A program made the position numbers and the translations under genes. A model generated the notes under the pieces. That model was not told the origin of the DNA and did not search any database. It saw only the letters and a list, made by a program, of their open reading frames with translations. Shown here piece by piece: positions 33,412-47,200 of a stretch of DNA of 64,000 nt (within the stretch, counting starts at the first letter, position 1; every line of letters begins with the position of its first letter). This stretch comes from Euptelea pleiosperma (Eukaryota > Streptophyta > Magnoliopsida > Ranunculales > Eupteleaceae): the NCBI GenBank assembly GCA_035048495.1, contig JASUTR010000036.1:248001-312000 (forward strand), read 5' to 3'.

Positions 33412-35382
33412 TTGTCTCCGTTCCACCTTAGGTGTCAGGAAGACTGCAGATTCACTCAGTCTCCATGAGTTTTAACCTGGTTGGGGGTACTTGATATACC
33501 CCCATCATGTCTGGCTGAAGACGTAAAACTTAGCGCTTTCGGAAAGGCAATTCCGGTATTCCTAGAGTACATGAGTCTCATGCATTTGTGATTATTGTTA
33601 TATCTCTGAAAATGCAGGTACATTCATTCTCCCAATCATCAGGTATCACACACTGTCGAGTTTTTGCCGACTTGGTAACATCCTTCCTGAATCTTTGCAT
33701 CATCATCACTGATTTGTTATCATTTTATGTCCCGGTCATGAGCACCGAGGACGGTGCTATATTTTGGTTGGGGGTGGGTATTTACCAAAACTCATGTATT
33801 CCTTTTGATAAATATATATAAAAAAAAAAAAAAAAAAAGAAGGTTGTTTTTGGGGTGATTTCCGATGTTCTCCAAAAGTTTTCTAGAATTTCAAAAATGT
33901 GTCAAATACCCTGACTTTGATTAGCTGAAAACCTCCGTTAAGTCAGTATTGAGGATGTCAATTTTTGTTTAAGGTTAGCTTTGAGTCAAGTCAAGCGTGG
34001 CTACAGCAGGTTTGAAAACTCAGAAAAACTCAGATTTGGCACAATTGTACACTATCAACATCAGAGTCATCCTAAGTTTTGAAACTCTAGAGATCCTGTG
34101 AGAATAATTGTGGAGACCTAACCCAGTGAGCTTTCGAGCCTTTAATCATTTCAGAGAGTTATACAATAATCCTGAGTCAATGGATGACTCACTATTCTTC
34201 ATGCCCGCAATATTCGTTGAGAGATCTCATTATCTTTTGCTTCGATCATGGAACTCAGAACGACATCAACATTGGATTACTACGACAGAACCTTCTTTGT
34301 ATCCAGTCAAGACAGTATACATGATAGTGCAAACCCTAGAAAATGATTTAGGCCATTTTTTCTGAACCATTCAGCCTTTTTACTCACCTGAATTATACTT
34401 CACTAGAAACCCCTTGAACCCTTCTATAAAAGCCTTTTATTTGTAAGCCCATTAACCAAAAACCCAGTTCAGCTACGAAGTGTTACTAGCTACCCTACTT
34501 TTGAGAAGGATAAAAAAATAACTGATGTGGGTGTACCGTGAAAAGAAAAGTAAAGAAGAAAAATCAAAAGGAAAAGAAAGTGGTTCAAGCTGAAAACAAA
34601 ATATGGAAAGAAAGTATGAAAAAGTGCTGAAAAGAAATTGAGCAGTCTCAAAAATATCAAGAACAAGAGAAAAATATGAAAAAAGGAAAAAGAACCAGAT
34701 AATGGTGTTACGTCGCAGGAAAAATGCAAGAAAATGACAATATCCTCTCAAGATCTTTGAAATCCTGTATCCCTTTATCTCTCTACACCTGACCTAAGCC
34801 TCATTACAACCCAGGAAAGTCCTACTTGATTCTAGGATAGTACGATCATAAAATGTGGAGATTGGAGAAAGAGAAGCTATAGAGTTTGATCCGACGTTCC
34901 TGAGTGAAGTGGTATTCCAATCATGAGATCTTCTTCTGTTAAAGATGTCCTTCCTTCAAATAAAACATATGTGAGATCTTTTGCCTCTTTATATTAAATA
35001 CATCTCCTCACATATAAATTGAGAGAAAAGAAGAAAACCCTTCTTGTGTGATTCTATTCTGAGTGCTAAACATGTGAGATTTGAGGTCGAGGCAGAAAAA
35101 CTTAGAGGTGATCTGAAAATCTTTACTGTCGGATGATGAGAATGTTGAGCACACACACACGCAGAGTCTGACTATTCTGGGTCATGATTATCAGTCTGTA
35201 GTCTTGCCAAAACTTTCAAACTCTTTGCTAGCATGTAACTGTTTTTGCATCCATTCAATAATTTGACGAACGGTATTTTCCCGGAGCTAATATGAAAAAG
35301 TGTGCAGCATGTGCAGAGCCCTTTTAAGCTCATTTATTTCGCACTAATTGCCAAGGATTGGCAATATGCTGGTTGGGGGTTG
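33412..35382 (+). other. 3' noncoding region, unit 3
   Basis: Copy of the unit 1 region. The A-run reads A19-G-AA, as in unit 2 apart from one base. Confidence 0.8.
35371..35380 (+). other. polypurine tract, unit 3
   Basis: ggttgggggt, 2 nt before LTR4. Confidence 0.7.
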
Positions 35383-36346
35383 TGATATTCGCTCAAAAGT
35401 GCTTATTTTAAGCAATTATCCTTTTAGCGTTATTGCATTCTCCTACGTAAAATACTCTATTTATCTACTTTTCTACGTAAGAGTCTCTTCTGTTGCGTAG
35501 AACACACTTTTCTGGACGAAATGGTATATTTGCATGCATTAAACACATTTTCGGAAGTCTAAATATTAAGCCGTTCTGATAAAGTCTCATTACGCGCTTC
35601 TTCTGTCGCAGGAAACCCCGATGGGACGATTCTCGAGACTTATGGGCCCAAATCGATCATGAAAGCCCATTATCAAAGCTTAAAGAGCCCACATGCTATG
35701 ACTAGAAGATATGGGCCAAATATGGGCTGAAGAAGAGGACCAAAAAAAGCCGGCCCAAAGAACGAAGAGAGCAGGAGAGCCAATGACCAAGAGACGGACC
35801 AAAGCGTTTAAAGCCACATGAGTCAGCAAGGAATGATAGTCGACTCTACTGGAGAAGCGTGAGGATGGTCACAGTGAAGACCAGGGTTCCAGACCCTCCG
35901 CCAGTGCTTTTTTCCATTTTTTTGATACTTTTTATCTCATCTCTTCTTATTCTCTCTCTCTCTTCATCTCTCGATCCTCGAATCTACTGACTTAACCCCA
36001 GAACTCCTACCCTTCGGCTCTATCTCATCTCCCTTAGCTTTCTGACCGTTGGATCTTCCATCGGACCGTTGGATCTTCAATCGGACCGTTGGATCTCTCT
36101 AGATCCGTCGATCTACCAATCTGGGTCCCAATCAAGTCACCATCCATCCGATCGCCATCAGAATGTCTGTCACATCATATTGTGAGACGATGGACATCAT
36201 CAGTCCATGTGGGCCAATAGCCGGGCCCATCATCATCGACCCGCTGTCCGACCAGTTAGTGGACCCCGTGAATTTCAAAATAATTTTAATTAAAAAATGG
36301 GGGGTCCACTAAATGGGGAGATTCCCCATAGAAAAGTAGGTTTTTA

Positions 36347-36400
<54 letters not shown>

Positions 36401-38213
36401 AAAAATTATTTTTCTTATTTTTTTTATTCAAAAAAAGCCCCTATTTCCATTAAAGGAAATAGGGAAGCTTTAAAAGGAGAAGGATAGGGGTTCGTTCGAA
36501 CCCTAATCCCTCTCCCCTCTCCTCCTCTCCTTCCCCACGTTCTCCCCTTCCTTCTCTTCTTCCTTCCCTTTCTTCTTCTTCTTCTTCTTCTTCTTCTTCT
36601 TCTTCTTCTTCTTCTTGATCTCGCCGGAGTTGCAGAACTCCGGCCGCTTCTTCTTCTCCTTCTTCTTCTTCTTCTTTTTCTTCTTTTTCTTCTTCTTCCT
36701 GCATCTGCAAAGGCGAGCAGCACCACTAGCACCGCCTGCACCGTTCACTTCCACCACCGTCTTCTCCATTTGAACCACCGCCGGAATTGCAGCCCTACAG
36801 CACCGCCTCCTCCTCACGGTTCATCACGAACCCAGCAACCCCACACGGTAAGCTCCTTCTCCTTCTGCTCTTCTTCTTCTTGTTTCTTCTCCTTCCACGC
36901 CGGATTGGTGAAGCACCATTAAAACTCAGGCAGAACTCCACTGCTGCCATCACCCCCCCCCTTTCGTTTTTGCTGGTTCTCCAGCCACCGTTAGACCGTG
37001 CAAGCTCCTGCCATCCTCCACGCACAACCCTTCACCATCGCCCAAAGTGCAGACAGCCCTTGCAACTCCACAGCCATCTATACCACAGTCTCTCCCCTTC
37101 TCTCCATGGTTCTAATGGCTCCTCCATTGGAGCCACCCTTTGCTGCACTAAACAGCAACGTTGAAGCAAGCCTTGCACCCCTCCACAACGGTGATGCCTC
37201 CTTTCATCCTCACGAGCGCATCAACCAGTGTTGATCTCTCCATCTCTACCCTTTCTCCCACACACATCTGTTATCCACGATGGTGGCTGCTATTCACATC
37301 ACCGTTCTCACGAGCTTCTCCAATCTTCCGGGCACATCCACAGTCCACTACGCCTTCACCATTGTCTGGAGTTGCACGCTGGAATTGTCCGTTGATTTCC
37401 ACATTCAGCCGACACCTACACCCTGCAACTCTGGTCTGCATCATTTCCTTCACTTGTTGGTTAGTGTCTGGCCGTGCACATCCAAAGGACCGCTACCTGC
37501 TGCTTCTCCATAGCTCCTCAACCACCAACACTAACCACCGGTTGCAAGTGGTTGTTCTTCGTTCTCCTCTCATCTTCCCACCGTATCTGCAACTCCAATC
37601 AGGTGGTGGTGGGATCTTCTCCCTTGAGCCACCACACACGTGCAACCTTCCTTCTCATGCACCATCGCACCACCATCTCTCCCTCACGCTAGCTGCCATC
37701 TCCTTTGATCTTCATTGTGGTACCCTTCACCATTGGGTAGGTTGGATGGTAAGTCTACACTTTTTCTCTTATTCTTCAATCACTTTCTCTCTCTAGGACT
37801 TATCTTCTTGTCTCTCTTCACTCTCTAGTTTCTATTTCTACCTCTCTTTATTTTTTTTCTCACGTTCTGTCTCTATTTCTTTCTCTCTCTATAGGTGTAA
37901 TTTTCTCTCTCTAGTTTATTTTATTTTATTTTTATTTTTTTTATGCTTTATAATTTAGTTATTTTTACTTGATTGTAAGAGACATATTCGATTGAATGAA
38001 GTTGATTTGAATAATATTATGTTCCATTCTCTGCAAATTTCCCGTCATTTTATGTCATTATTGCGCTAACCCGACTAATCCCGAGTGAGGATCGACATCC
38101 GACACGAATCCCTATACAAATCTATCAATTTTGCAGGATAATCGGATACAAATTACAAATATTGTTGAAATTAGGGTTTCCGTAACCAACGACGCGGAAA
38201 AATCCGACTTTCA
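35383..38213 (+). repeat. LTR 4 of the non-autonomous array (terminal)
   Basis: 2831 bp, ending tttca immediately before satellite ttccaatac. It is the 3' LTR of unit 3. MSA motifs start at 36043. Confidence 0.93.
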
Positions 38214-38218
38214 TTCCA
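38214..38218. repeat. right target-site duplication of the retrotransposon array
   Basis: ttcca directly follows LTR4. Joining 10090 to 38219 restores an uninterrupted marker monomer. Confidence 0.7.
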
Positions 38219-41200
38219 ATACTTCAAATGTGTTGAACAATAATAATGGAAGAGTTTGAGTAAAATTACGAGGTCTTATTGCGACAAAGTCACAAGTTAT
38301 AGGCTTCAGAATGTTACACACTAATTGAGTCGAATTTGAGACGTTGATGCACGGATGGAGCTAACTTGTTTCGACTGTCCCAAATCTTGTTCCAACACTT
38401 CAAATCTGTAGAAACAATAGTAATAGAAGAGTTTGAGTCCAATTACGAGGTCCGGTTGCGAAAAAGTCACAAGTTATAGGCTTAGGAATGTAACACACAA
38501 ACTGAGTCCAATTTGAGACGTTGACGCACGGATGGAGCTAACTTGTTTTGACTGTCCCAAATATTGTTCCAACACTTCAAATCTATTGAAACAATAGTAA
38601 TGGAAGAGTTTGAGTCTAATTATGAGGTCCGGTTACGAAAAAGTCATAAGTTATAGGCTTCAGAATGCAACACAGAAACTGAGTCCAATTTGAGACGTTG
38701 ACGAACGGATGGAGCTAACTTGTTTCAACTGTCCCGAATCTTGTTCCAACACTTCAAATATGTTGAAACAATAGTAATGGAAGAGTTTGAGTCTAATTAC
38801 GAGGTCCGGTTGCGAAAAAGTCACAAGTTATAGGCTTCGGAAGGTAACACACAAACTGAGTCCAATTTGAGACATTGACGAACGGATGGAGCTAACTTGT
38901 TTCGACTGTCCCGAATCTTGTTCCAACACTTCAAATGTGTTTAAACAATAGTAATGGAAGAATTCGAGTCTAATTACGAGGTCCAATTGCGAAAAAAGTC
39001 ACAAGTTATAGGGTTCGGAACGTAACACACAAACAGAGTACAATTTGAGACGTTGACGAACGGATGGAGCTAACTTGTTTTGACTGTCCCGAATCTTGTT
39101 TCAACACTTCAAATGTGTTGAAACAATAGTAATAGAAGAGTTTGAGTCGAATCACGAGGTCCGGTTACGAAAAAATTACAAGTTATAGGCTTCGGAATGC
39201 AACACAGAAACTGAGTCCAATTTGAGACGTTGACGTACGGATGGAGTAACTTGTTTCGACCGTTGCGAATCTTGTTCCAACACATCAAATGTGTTGAAAC
39301 AATAGTAATACAAGAGTTTGAGTCCAATTACGAGGTCCGGTTGCGAAAAACTCACAAGTTATTGGCTTCGGAATGTAACACACAAACTGTGTCCAATTTG
39401 AGACGTTGACGCATGGATGGAGCTAACTCTTTTTGCCTGTCCCGAATCTTGTTCCAATACTTCAAATGTGTTGAACAATAATAATGGAAAAGTTTGAGTA
39501 AAATTACGAGGTCTGATTGCGACAAAGTCACAAGTTATAGGCTTCCGAATGTTACACACTAGTTGAGTCGAATTTGAGACGTTGATGCACGGATGGAGCT
39601 AACTTGTTTCGACTGTCCCAAATCTTGTTCCAACACTTCAAATCTGTAGAAACAATTGTAATAGAAGAGTTTGAGTCCAATTACGAGGTCCGGTTGCGAA
39701 AAAGTCACAAGTTATAGGCTTAGGAATGTAACACACAAACTGAGTCAAATTTGAGACGTTGACGCACGGATGGAGCTAACTTGTTTTGACTGTCCCAAAT
39801 ATTGTTCCAACACTTCAAATCTATTGAAACAATAGTAATGGAAGAGTTTGAGTCTAATTATGAGGTCCGGTTACGAAAAAGTCATAAGTTATAGGCTTCA
39901 GAATGCAACACAGAAACTGAGTACAATTTGAGACGTTGACGAACGGATGGAGCTAACTTGTTTCAACTGTCCCGAATCTTGTTCCAACACTTCAAATATG
40001 TTGAAACAATAGTAATGGAAGAGTTTGAGTCTAATTACGAGGTCCGGTTGCGAAAAAGTCACAAGTTATAAGCTTCGGAAGGTAACACACAAACTGAGTC
40101 CAATTTGAGACATTGACGAACGGATGGAGCTAACTTGTTTCGACTGTCCCGAATCTTGTTCCAACACTTCAAATGTGTTTAAACAATAGTAATGGAAGAA
40201 TTCGAGTCTAATTACGAGGTCCAATTGCGAAAAAACACAAGTTATAGGGTTCGGAACGTAACACACAAACAGAGTACAATTTGAGACATTGACGAACGGA
40301 TGGAGCTAACTTGTTTTGACTGTCCCGAATCTTGTTTCAACACTTCAAATGTGTTGAAACAATAGTAATAGAAGAGTTTGAGTCGAATCACGAGGTCCGG
40401 TTGCGAAAAAGTTACAAGTTATAGGCTTCGGAATGCAACACAGAAACTGAGTCAAATTTGAGACGTTGACGTACGGATGGAGTAACTTGTTTCGACCGTC
40501 GCGAATCTTGTTCCAACACATCAAATGTGTTGAAACAATAGTAATAGAAGAGTTTGAGTCCAATCACGAGGTCCGGTTGCGAAAAAGTCACAAGTTATAG
40601 GCTTCGGAATGCAACACAGAAACTGAGTCCAATTTGAGACGTTGACGAACGGATGGAGGTAACTTGTTTCAACTGTCCCGAATCTTGTTCCAACACTTCA
40701 AATATGTTGAAACAATAGTAATGGAAGAGTTTGAGTCTAATTACGAGGTCCGGCTGCGAAAAAGTCACAAGTTATAGGCTTCGGAATGTAACACACAAAC
40801 TGAGTCCAATTTGAGACATTGACGAACGGATGGAGCTAACTTGTTTCGACTGTCCCAAATCTTGTTCAAACACTTCAAATGTGTTGAAACAATAGTAATG
40901 GAAGAATTCGAGTCTAATTACGAGGTCCAGTTGCGAAAGTCACAAGTTATAGGGTTCGGAACGTAACACACAAACAGAGTACAATTTGAGCCGTTGACGA
41001 ACGGATGGAGCTAACTTGTTTTGACTGTCCCGAATCTTATTTCAACACTTCAAATGTGTTGAAACAATAGTAATAGAAGAGTTTGAGTCCAATCACGAGG
41101 TCCGGTTGCGAAAAAGTCACAAGTTATAGGCTTCGGAATGCAACACAGAAACTGTGTCCAATTTGAGACGTTGACGTACGGATGGAGTAACTTGTTTCGA

Positions 41201-44200
41201 CCGTCCCGAATCTTGTTCCAACACATCAAATGTGTTGAAACAATAGTAATACAAGAGTTTGAGTCCAATTACGAGGTCCGGTTGCGAAAAAGTCACAAGT
41301 TATTGGCTTCGGAATGTAACACACAAACTGTGTCCAATTTGAGACGTTGACGCACGGATGGAGCTAACTCTTTTTGCCTGTCCCGAATCTTGTTCCAATA
41401 ATTCAAATGTGTTGAACAATAATAATGGAAGAGTTTGAGTAAAATTACGAGGTCTGATTGCGACAAAGTCACAAGTTATAGGCTTCGGAATGTTACACAC
41501 TAATTGAGTCGAATTTGAGACGTTGATGCACGGATGGAGCTAACTTGTTTCGACTGTCCCAAATCTTGTTCCAACACTTCAAATCTGTAGAAACAATAGT
41601 AATAGAAGAGTTTGAGTCCAATTACGAGGTCCGGTTGCGAAAAAGTCCCAAGTTATAGGCTTAGGAATGTAACACACAAACTGAGTCCAATTTGAGACGT
41701 TGACGCACGGATGGAGCTAACTTGTTTTGACTGTCCCAAATATTGTTCCAACACTTCAAATCTGTTGAAACAATAGTAATGGAAGAGTTTGAGTCTAATT
41801 ATGAGGTCCGGTTACGAAAAAGTCATAAGTTATAGGCTTCAGAATGCAACACAGAAACTGAGTCAAATTTGAGACGTTGACGAACGGATGGAGCTAACTT
41901 GTTTCAACTGTCCCGAATCTTGTTCCAACACTTCAAATATGTTGAAACAATAGTAATGGAAGAGTTTGAGTCTAATTACGAGGTCCGGCTGCGAAAAAGT
42001 CACAAGTTATAGGCTTCGGAATGTAACACACAAACTGAGTCCAATTTGAGACATTGACGCACGGATGGAGCTAACTTGTTTTGACTGTCCCAAATATTGT
42101 TCCAACACTTCAAATCTGTTGAAACAATAGTAATGGAAGAGTTTGAGTCTAATTATGAGGTCCGGTTACGAAAAAGTCATAAGTTATAGGCTTCAGAATG
42201 CAACACAGAAACTGAGTCCAATATGAGACTTTGACGAACGGATGGAGCTAACTTGTTTCAACTGTCCCGAATCTTGTTCCAACACTTCAAATATGTTGAA
42301 ACAATAGTAATGGAAGAGTTTGAGTCTAATTACGAGGTCCGGCTGCGAAAAAGTCACAAGTTATAGGCTTCGGAATGTAACACACAAACTGAGTCCAATT
42401 TGAGACGTTGACGAACGGATGGAGCTAACTTGTTTCGACTGTCCCGAATCTTGTTCCAACACTTCAGTGTTGAAACAATAGTAATAGAAGAGTTTGAGTC
42501 CAATCACGAGGTCCGGTTGCGAAAAAGTCACAAGTTATAGGCTTCGGAATGCAACACAGAAACTGAGTCCAATTTGAGACGTTGACGTACGGATGGAGCT
42601 AACTTGTTTTGACCGTCCCGAATCTTGTTACAACACATCAAATGTGTTGAAACAATAGTAATACAAGAGTTTGAGTCCAATTTCGAGGTCCGGTTGCGAA
42701 AAAGTCACAAGTTATTGGCTTCGGAATGCAACACACAAACTGTGTCCAATTTGAGTCGTTGACGCACGAATGTAGCTAACTTGTTTCGACTGTTCCGAAT
42801 CTTGTTCCAACACTTCAAATCTGTTGAAACAATAGTAATAGAAGAGTTTGAGTCCAATCACGAGGTCCGGTTGCGAAAAAGTCACAAGTTATTGGCTTCG
42901 GAATGCAACAGAGAAACTGAGTCCAATTTGAGAAGTTGATGTACGGATGGAGCAAACTTGTTTCGACTGTCCCAAATATTGTTCCAACACTTCAAATCTG
43001 TTGAAACAATAGTAATGGAAGAGTTTGAGTCTAATTATGAGGTCCGGTTGCGAAAAAGTCACAAGTTATAGGCTTAGGAATGTAACACAGAAACTGAGTC
43101 CAATTTGAGACGTTGACGAACGGATGGAGCTAACTTGTTTCGACTGTTCCGAATCTTGTTCCAACTCTTCAAATATGTTGAAACAATAGTAATGGAAGAG
43201 TATGAGTCTAATTATGAGGTCCGGTTGCGAAAAAGTCACAAGTTATAGGCTTCGGAATGTAACACACAAACTGAGTCCAATTTGAGACGTTGACGAACGG
43301 ATGGAGCTAACTTGTTTCGACTGTCCCGAAGCTTGTTCCAACACTTCAAATGTGTTGAAACAATAGTAATGGAAGAATTCGAGTCTAATTACGAGTTCCA
43401 GTTGCGAAAAAGTCACAAGTAATATGGTTCGGAACGTAACACACAAACTGAGTCCAATTTGAGACGTTGACGAACGGATGGACCTAACTTGTTTTCACTG
43501 TCCCGAATCTTGTTTCAACACTTCAAATGTTTTGAAACAATAGTAATAGAAGAGTTTGAGTCCAATCACGAGGTCCGGTTGCGAAAAAGTCACAAGTTAT
43601 AGGCTTCGGAATGTAACACACAAACTGAGTCCAATTTGAGACGTTGACGAACGGATGGAGCTAACTTGTTTCAGCTGTCCCGAAGCTTGTTCCAACACTT
43701 CAAATGTGTTGAAACAATAGTAATGGAAGAATTCGAGTCTAATTACGAGTTCCAGTTGCGAAAAAGTCGGAACGTAACACATAAACTGAGTCCAATTTTA
43801 GACGTTGAAGAACGGATGGAGCTAACTTGTTTTGACGGTCCCGAATCTTGTTTCAACACTTCAAATGTGTTGAAACAATAGTAATAGAAGAGTTTGAGTC
43901 GAATCACGAGGTCCGGTTGCGAAAAAGTCACAAGTTATTGGCTTCAGAATGTAACACACAAACTGTGTCCAATTTGAGACGTTGACGCACGAATGTTGCT
44001 AACTTGTTTTGCCTGTCCCGAATCTTGTTCCAACACTTCAAATGGGTTGAAACAATAATAATGGAAGAGTTTGAGTAAAATTACGAGGTCTGGTTGCAAA
44101 AAAGTCACAAGTTATAGGCTTAGGAACGTAACACACAAACTAAGTCCAATTTGAGACTTTGACGCACGGATGGAGGTAAGTTGTTTTGACTGTCCCAAAT

Positions 44201-47200
44201 ACTGTGCCAACACTTCAAATCTATTGAAACAATAGTGATGGAAGAGTTTGGGTCTAATTATGAGGTCCGGTTGCGAAAAAGTCACAAGTTATAAGCTTCG
44301 GAATGTAACACACAAACTGAGTCCAATTTGAAACGTTGACGCACGGATGGAGCTAACTTGTTTCGACTATCACGAATCTTGATATAACACTTCAAATGTG
44401 TTGAAACAATAGTAATGGAAGAGTTTGAGTCCAATTACGAGGTCCGGTTGCGAAAAAGTCACAAGTTATTGGCTTCGGAATATAACACACAAACTGTGTC
44501 CAATTTGAGACGTTGACGCACGGATGGAGCTAACTTGTTTTGACTGTCCAAAATATTGTTCCAACACTTCAAATCTGTTGAAAGAATAGTAATGGAAGAG
44601 TTTGAGTCTAATTATGAGGTCCGGTTGCGAAAAAGTCACAAGTTATAGGCTTCAGAATGTAACATAGAAACTGAGTCCAATTTGAGACGTTGACGAACGG
44701 ATGGAGCTAACTTGTTTCAACTATCCCGAATCTTGTTCCAACACTTCAAATATGTTGAAACAATAGCAATGCAAGAGTATGAGTCTAATTAGGAGGTCCG
44801 GTTGCGAAAAAGTCACAAGTTATAGGCTTCGGAATGTAACACACAAACTGAGTCCAATTAAAGACATTTACGCACGGATGGAGCTAACTTGTTTCGACTG
44901 TCCCGAATCTTGTTCCAACACTTCAAATCTGTTGAAACAATAGTAATGAAAGAGTTTGAGTCCAATTACGAGGTCCGGTTGCGAAAAAGTCACAAGTTAT
45001 AGGCTTCTGAATGCAACACAGAAACTGAGTCCAATTTGAGACGTTGACGTACGGATGGAGCTAACTTGTTTTGACCGTCCCGAATCTTGTTCCAACAGAT
45101 CAAATGTGTTGAAACAATAGTAATACAAGAGTTTGAGTCCAATTACGAGGTCCGGTTGCGAAAAAGTCAAAAGTTATTGGCTTCGGAATGTAACACACAA
45201 ACTGTGTCCAATTTGAGACGTTGACGCACGAATGTAGCTAACTTGTTTTGCCTGTCCCGAATCTTGTTCCAATACTTCAAATGGGTTGAAACAATAATAA
45301 TGGAAGAGTTTGAGTAAAATTACGAGGTCTGATTGCGAAAAAGTCACAAGTTATAGGCTTAGGAACGTAACACACAAACTAAGTCCAATTTGAGACTTCG
45401 ACGCACGGATGGAGGTAAGTTGTTTTGATGTCCCAAATACTGTTCCAACAATTCAAATCTATTGAAACAATAGTAATGGAAGAGTTTGGGTCTAATTATG
45501 AGGTCCGGTTGCGAAAAAGTCACAAGTTATAGGCTTCGGAATGTAACACACAAACTGAGTCCAATTTGAGACGTTGACGCACGGATGGAGCTAACTTCTT
45601 TAGACTATCACGAATCTTGTTCTAACACTTCAAATGTGTTGAAACAATAGTAATGGAAGAGTTTGAGTCTAATTACGAGGTCCGGTTGCGAAAAAGTCAC
45701 AAGTTATAGGCTTCGAAATGTAACACACAAACTGAGTCCAATTTGAGACGTTGACGCACGGATGGAGCTAACTTGTTTTGACTATCACGAATCTTGTTCT
45801 AACACTTCAAATGTGTTGAAACAATAGTAATGGAAGAGTTTGAGACCAATTACGAGGTCCGATTGCGAAAAAGTCACAAGTTATAGGCTTCAGAATGTAA
45901 CATAGAAACTGAGTCCAATTTGAGACGTTGACGAACGGATGGAGCTAACTTGTTTCAACTGTCCCGAATCTTGTTCCAGCACTTCAAATATGGTCAAACA
46001 ATAGTAATGGAAGAGTATGAGTCTAATTAGGAGGTCCGGTTGCGAAAAAGTCACAAGTTATAGACTTCGGAATGCAACACAGAAACTGAGTCCAATTTGA
46101 GACGTTGACGTACGGATGGAGCTAACTTGTTTCGACCGTCCCGAATCTTGTTCCAAGACATCAAATGTGCTGAAAATATAGTAATACAAGAGTTTGAGTC
46201 CAATTACGAGGTCCGGTTGCGAAAAAGTCACAAGTTATTGTCTTCGGAATGTAACACACAAACTGTGTCCAATTTGAGACGTTGACGCACAGATGGAGCT
46301 AACTCTTTTTGCCTGTCCCGAATCTTGTTCCAATACTTCAAATGTGTTGAACAATAATAATGGAAGAGTTTGAGTAAAATTACGAGGTCTGATTGCGACA
46401 AAGTCCCAAGTTATAGGCTTCGGAATGTTACACACTAATTGAGTCGAATTTGGGACGTTGATGCACGGATGGAGCTAACTTGTTTCGACTGTCCCAAATC
46501 TTGTTCCAACACTTCAAATCTGTAGAAACAATAGTAATAGAAGAGTTTGAGTCCAATTACGAGGTCCGGTTGCGAAAAAGTCACAAGTTATAGGCTTCGG
46601 AATGCAACACAGAAACTGAGTCCAATTTGAGACGTTGACGTACGGATGGAGTAACTTGTTTCGACCGTCCCGAATCTTGTTCCAACACATCAAATGTGTT
46701 GAAACAATAGTAATACAAGAGTTTGAGTCCAATTACGAGGTCCTGTTGCGAAAAAGTCACAAGTTATAGGCTTCGGAATGTAACACACAAACTGAGTCCA
46801 ATTTGAGACATTGACGAACGGATGGAGCTAACTTGTTTCGACTGTCCCGAATCTTGTTCCAGCACTTCAAATGTGTTGAAACAATAGTAATGGAAGAATT
46901 CGAGTCTAATTACGAGGTCCAGTTGCGAAAAAGTCACAAGTTATAGGGTTCGGAACGTAACACACAAACAGAGTACAATTTGAGCCGTTGACGAACGGAT
47001 GGAGCTAACTTGTTTTGACTGTCCCGAATCTTATTTCAACACTTCAAATGTGTTGAAACAATAGTAATAGAAGAGTTTGAGTCCAATCACGAGGTCCGGT
47101 TGCGAAAAAGTCACAAGTTATAGGCTTCGGAATGCAACACAGAAACTGAGTCCAATTTGAGACGTTGACGTACGGATGGAGCTAACTTGTTTCGACCGTC

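Larger units (their letters stand above)
10091..38213 (+). mobile_element. tandem array of a non-autonomous Athila-type LTR retrotransposon (4 LTRs, 3 internal regions)
   Basis: LTRs start at 10091, 18524, 26953 and 35383 (steps 8433, 8429, 8430). All begin TGATATTCGC and end GACTTTCA. Three internal regions of about 5.6 kb lie between them. No satellite or target-site duplication separates the units: each internal region runs from PBS to PPT straight into the next LTR. The only imperfect 5-bp duplication is at the outer ends. This structure is expected from one insertion followed by unequal LTR-LTR recombination. The units differ, as far as I could see, almost only in homopolymer lengths (for example LTR poly(A) of 47, 46, 48 and 48). 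The lineage call rests on homology with the Athila-type element at 50584-64000. No RT, RNase H or integrase is present. Confidence 0.9.
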
